Below are positions 60,740 to 64,000 of a DNA stretch of 64,000 nucleotides, piece by piece (positions within the stretch are counted from its first letter, which is position 1; every line of letters starts with the position of its first letter). The position numbers and the translations under genes are program-made. Below the pieces are notes generated by a model. It was not told the DNA's origin. It made no database searches and saw nothing but the letters and a program-made list of their open reading frames with translations. Source of the DNA: Elusimicrobia bacterium RIFOXYA12_FULL_51_18 (GTDB taxonomy: Bacteria; Elusimicrobiota; Elusimicrobia; Elusimicrobiales; UBA9959); NCBI GenBank assembly GCA_001800245.1, contig MGVA01000033.1, positions 1-64,000 on the forward strand, in the 5' to 3' direction.

Positions 60740-62451
60740 TGGAAAATCTTGGCAAAGAGAGCATGTCCTTCATGGATCCGAGGCAGGGCGTTGCGTCGAT
60801 TAGCGGCAGTTCTATATTCTGTGCGATAGCGGGTCTTTTCGCCAGGCATTGGGGGCTGTCGGCGTTGCTTCTGATTCTCTTGACCCTTACGGCTTATTCC
60901 CCCGCGATGCGGGGGGAATTTATCTGGGACGATGAACTCTATGCCGCCACTCCGATCCTTGATCAGCCCGACGGACTGCGCCGGATATGGACGCTGCAGC
61001 CGCCGTACGAGCATTATTATTATGAATTCCCGGTAGTGTATACAAGTTTTTGGCTTGAACGGCATCTTTGGGGGCTGGCCCCTGCGGGATACCATCTTGT
61101 AAATATCGTTCTGCATATATTGAACGCGCTCCTGGTGTGGTTTCTGCTGAGGCAGCTGGGACTGCGGTTCGCCTGGTTAGCAGCTGCGCTATTCGCTTTG
61201 CATCCGGTCCATGTCGAGTCCGTGGCCTGGATCTCTGAACGCAAAAACGTGCTATCCGGCGTGTTTTATCTGCTGACGCTGATCTGTTACCTGCGGTTTG
61301 AGGATAGCGGCCGCCGTAGATGGTATTTAGGAGCCCTTGGATTGTTTTTGTTATCCCTCCTGAGCAAACCTGTAACGTTCACTCTGCCGATAATATTGTT
61401 ATTATTGCGTTGGCGGCGCGGCCTGAATATCCGCCCCCGTGAGCTGGTAAACCTGCTGCCGTTTTTCTTGTTTTCCATTGTATTAGTCCTATATACCATG
61501 TTCTTCGAGGTGCGCACTTTGGGCGCGGAAGGACATCTCCATTTGTTGCAGCGGATACTCCTGGCCGGCAGGGCGGTGTGGTTCTATCCTTTGAAATTGG
61601 CATGGCCGGTAAACCTCGCTTTCAGTTATGAACGCTGGACGCTGGATGTCCATAGTACCGGAGAATGGCTCTGGGTTTTGGGGGTATTCGGCGCCGGCGC
61701 ATATTTCTGGTCCGTCCGGCGACGGTTGGGACGGAATTTTTTTGCAGGGCTGTGGTTCTATCTCATTACCATAGGGCCGTTGCTGGGTTTTGTCAGTAAT
61801 TACACATTCCAATATTCTTATGTGGCCGATCATTACCAGTATCTCTCAAGCCTCGGGTTATTGGCTATCGCCGTCGGAGGTTTCACACGCCTGATCGAGG
61901 GAAATAGCCGGATTTCGGGGCCGGCCGGGGAGCCCAGCCCAGGCCGGACGGCAATGCTTCTGGGGTTAGTGGTCCTGCCATTATTATGGGTCGGAACCTG
62001 GCGGCAAAGTGGGATCTATAAGAATTCCGAACTGGTGTGGACCGATACGATCAAGAAAAACCCCGCCAGTTGGCTGGCTCATAACAACCTTGGTATGCTT
62101 CTTATGGATAAGGGCAGGTTGGCGGAAGCCGTGGCTCAATTCAAGGAAGCGGCGCGGGATAAACCTGACTTAGCGGAGGCTTACGGCAATTGCGGATTGG
62201 CTCTGGTCAAACAGCACAAACCGGGGGAAGCGATAATCTTCTATCAGGAGGCATTGCGGATCAGGCCCGGCTATTCTAAGGCTGCGGCCGCGCTGGTTGG
62301 CATTTATAATAATATGGGTATTGAATCGGCCAATGCCGGCCGGCTGGATGAGAGCGTTCGGAATTTTAGCATGGCTCTTAAAATTTCTCCGACCGACATG
62401 AATGTCCGGAAAAATCTGGATATCGTTTTGGGAATAAAAGGCGCTCCTTAA
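60739..62451 (+). CDS. TMTC/O-mannosyltransferase-like membrane protein with C-terminal TPRs
   Basis: A 570-residue protein starting with GTG in TAGTG overlap with the pilT-like stop. About ten TM helices fill 35-410, with GEFIWDDELYAA near the first loop (acidic pair, as in GT-C enzymes) and HPVHVESVAWISERKNVLSGVFYLL, a hallmark of TMTC-type proteins. Three TPRs follow (about 440-565, AHNNLGMLLMDKGRLAEAVAQF). A lipid-linked sugar transferase for exported proteins is likely; coupling to the pilT-like gene hints at pilus-related glycosylation. Confidence 0.82.
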   Translation: MENLGKESMSFMDPRQGVASISGSSIFCAIAGLFARHWGLSALLLILLTLTAYSPAMRGEFIWDDELYAATPILDQPDGLRRIWTLQPPYEHYYYEFPVVYTSFWLERHLWGLAPAGYHLVNIVLHILNALLVWFLLRQLGLRFAWLAAALFALHPVHVESVAWISERKNVLSGVFYLLTLICYLRFEDSGRRRWYLGALGLFLLSLLSKPVTFTLPIILLLLRWRRGLNIRPRELVNLLPFFLFSIVLVLYTMFFEVRTLGAEGHLHLLQRILLAGRAVWFYPLKLAWPVNLAFSYERWTLDVHSTGEWLWVLGVFGAGAYFWSVRRRLGRNFFAGLWFYLITIGPLLGFVSNYTFQYSYVADHYQYLSSLGLLAIAVGGFTRLIEGNSRISGPAGEPSPGRTAMLLGLVVLPLLWVGTWRQSGIYKNSELVWTDTIKKNPASWLAHNNLGMLLMDKGRLAEAVAQFKEAARDKPDLAEAYGNCGLALVKQHKPGEAIIFYQEALRIRPGYSKAAAALVGIYNNMGIESANAGRLDESVRNFSMALKISPTDMNVRKNLDIVLGIKGAP

Positions 62452-62701
62452 ATATACGGATTCAGTAGTAGGGTTGTTATTTTCTGACAATTGCGCGGCC
62501 GACGTCCCAAATAGCGCGTACGCCTGCCCCTGACCATTTGATTGAAAAAACATTATACTTCCGAAAATAATCCGGTCCAACTGGGTCTTTAGCCCTGCAT
62601 CACCAGGTACCGTAGGCACTTGTATTCTACGGTATACCAGCTATACTATATAATCAGAATGTGGCTGATCCTTTGCGTTTGGAGGATTGAAAAATATAAA
62701 A

Positions 62702-63763
62702 ATGAAAATATATAAATTGTGCCTCGCGTCGGCGCTTCTGCCCGGTTGCATTTCACCGGTTGTGAAACGGTTTACCGTATTTCTTTTAATACTATCGCCT
62801 CTTGGGGCTATGGGGGGGCAACGGTCTCTTGAGGCCCCGGTTCCCTTGTCCGCTGAACCCGAGTTGGTGTTCTACGATTCTATCGAAACAAACGCCAATG
62901 GGAAATCTGTCCTGACCGGCGGCGTGTATGAAGATGCGGAACAAGCCACGCGTCTACGCCGGCTGCGAAAGAGCTTGGCTCCAGTGCCTATAGACGGATA
63001 TTATCATATCCGGTTTGTCGCGGATGCGCTGGCTATGAAACGTGCCAATGATTTTTCTGACCTGTTGCTGACCAATGAGGCGTTTGCGTCCATCCGGGAT
63101 AGATTCCGGATCGAATATGTTGAGGGCGATGCGGACAGTATGAACTGCCGGAACGATGTTCCGCAAGCTCCGCGTATCATCAGTTGCGATATGACATATA
63201 TTCTTTCTCTGGGAACTGCTCCGGCGCACATGACGGCGGTTTTTACCAGTCGCGGCTCCGGAGGCGCCGGTGGAAGCTTTCCGGTTGTATCTCTTGATTA
63301 CCCCCTGCCTACCATGCTTCACGAAATGCTTCATACCTGGACGCTGAATGACGAGTACATATATTCACCGTCCGAGGCCGATTTTTATTGTGACTATCCC
63401 CAGATATTGAAAGGTCCCAATACAAGCAGCTTTGTCACGCTTGAAACTTATGTGTCAGATGCCGAAGCCAGAGACCGTCACCAAGCGGATATTCCCTGGG
63501 TTTTCGATATCCAGTCCGGAGTGCCTGTTACGGTTTCCAGCACCGCCGATTCCGGCGAGATGAACGTTCTTAAATTGGGAACGCCGATGGAATTGGCGGG
63601 TGCGGAGCCGGGGTTGTATCCGGGTTCCAATTGCAGCCGGAAACTGCCATCGTTCCGCCCGTACGGGATCGATACCATTATGAAAACCCTGTCGACCACC
63701 TGGATCCCTCCTATCCATCAAAAGGCCGTGTTGGCCGCGATCGCGAAGGCCGCCGGGTGGTAG
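62702..63763 (+). CDS. Secreted zinc metalloprotease-like protein (M64/IgA-peptidase-like)
   Basis: About 353 residues. The track start is a TTG at 62687 too close to GGAGG; the ATG at 62702 is preferred although the spacing is long. The N-terminus is hydrophobic (about 8-40) with LLPGC as a possible lipoprotein site. The zincin motif is HEMLHTWTLNDEY, that is HExxH with a downstream Asp-Glu-Tyr as in M64 peptidases. Several Cys pairs suggest an extracellular fold. TATAAT lies at 62649 without a good -35. Confidence 0.75.
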   Translation: MKIYKLCLASALLPGCISPVVKRFTVFLLILSPLGAMGGQRSLEAPVPLSAEPELVFYDSIETNANGKSVLTGGVYEDAEQATRLRRLRKSLAPVPIDGYYHIRFVADALAMKRANDFSDLLLTNEAFASIRDRFRIEYVEGDADSMNCRNDVPQAPRIISCDMTYILSLGTAPAHMTAVFTSRGSGGAGGSFPVVSLDYPLPTMLHEMLHTWTLNDEYIYSPSEADFYCDYPQILKGPNTSSFVTLETYVSDAEARDRHQADIPWVFDIQSGVPVTVSSTADSGEMNVLKLGTPMELAGAEPGLYPGSNCSRKLPSFRPYGIDTIMKTLSTTWIPPIHQKAVLAAIAKAAGW

Positions 63764-64000
63764 TTTTCATGTAACGTGAGATTGTTCCAAAAACCAAAAT
63801 CAATTTCCCGGCGGTTATCTTAAAAGTAACCGTTACCGGCCGCGTGATCTCGGTTCCCGGCTGCTCGCGCCCAGCGTATCGAAGTTACTCAATAATAGGC
63901 CGCAGTAAAGCCTTGAACCGCGGTCCGGCAGGCGCTTTTAGAGGCTATTGTTTTTATAGGCGGATCGCCCCACTCCGGGCCCGGCGTCAGTTTATAGCGG
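63764..64000. other. Window end, no gene seen
   Basis: There is no supported ORF, RNA gene or clear terminator in the last 237 bases. A weak GGTTA...TAACC pairing occurs near 63816-63832. Confidence 0.4.

Overview
The window is a chromosome segment from a diderm (Gram-negative-type) bacterium of moderately high GC. It carries core housekeeping genes, type IV pilus parts (pilin, PilB/GspE-type ATPase, prepilin peptidase, PilT), many TPR proteins, Sec-exported proteins and a hydrogenase-maturation cluster. The mixture recalls Elusimicrobiota-like genomes, but that is an inference: there is no rRNA here and no marker that proves a phylum.

Layout. 1-16000 holds mostly minus-strand genes: rplU-rpmA and obg, a glycosyltransferase/deacetylase pair, the rpsU-dnaG-rpoD operon, a HIT protein, a class-B-phosphatase-like protein, two tandem 5'-nucleotidase paralogues (one stripped of its metal ligands) and rplM-rpsI. 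16000-25000 (minus) holds a response regulator with an in-frame stop, two large TPR proteins, dcd, a squalene/phytoene-synthase family gene and a clostripain-family protease. 25000-43500 (plus) holds rdgB, a sensor kinase with a LysM/FecR-like protein, a TPR protein, a THEP1-like protein with murC, rsmA, an M24 peptidase, lemA, an M48 protease, efp, a HAD hydrolase, a subtilisin-like protease, DUF192 and a pilB/gspE-type ATPase. 43500-46100 holds smpB, tRNA-Leu, a prepilin and its peptidase. 46150-50960 is an island. 51000-51520 holds tRNA-Ser and tRNA-Tyr among near-identical repeats. 51745-58400 is hypC-hypD-lysR-hypE-(membrane protein)-hypF. The rest holds a methyltransferase, a pilT-like ATPase, a TMTC-like membrane protein with TPRs and a zinc-metalloprotease-like protein.

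The most unusual region is the island at 46.15-50.96 kb. Two homologous, structured, roughly 320-360 bp repeats in opposite orientation enclose a more AT-rich gene set: a small HTH protein, a HEPN-like gene (RNGFAH motif), a membrane-anchored Mrr-like nuclease, a possible PD-(D/E)xK protein and a RhuM-family protein. The HEPN-like gene is split by a 118-bp hairpin-ended sequence resembling the ends of an IS200/IS605 element; removing it restores the reading frame exactly. No integrase or transposase is present. I read this as a compact, possibly defence-related cargo island.

Other notable patterns are: repeated use of an extended -10 (TGC-TATAAT-like) and -10 boxes lying only about 7-13 nt before start codons that lack a Shine-Dalgarno, suggesting leaderless mRNAs; a perfect consensus promoter at 29210 in front of about 290 nt of non-coding DNA (candidate small RNA); several families of short palindromic or terminal-inverted-repeat elements, two of which supply the stop codon of the adjacent gene; and several probable pseudoenzymes beside intact relatives or core genes.
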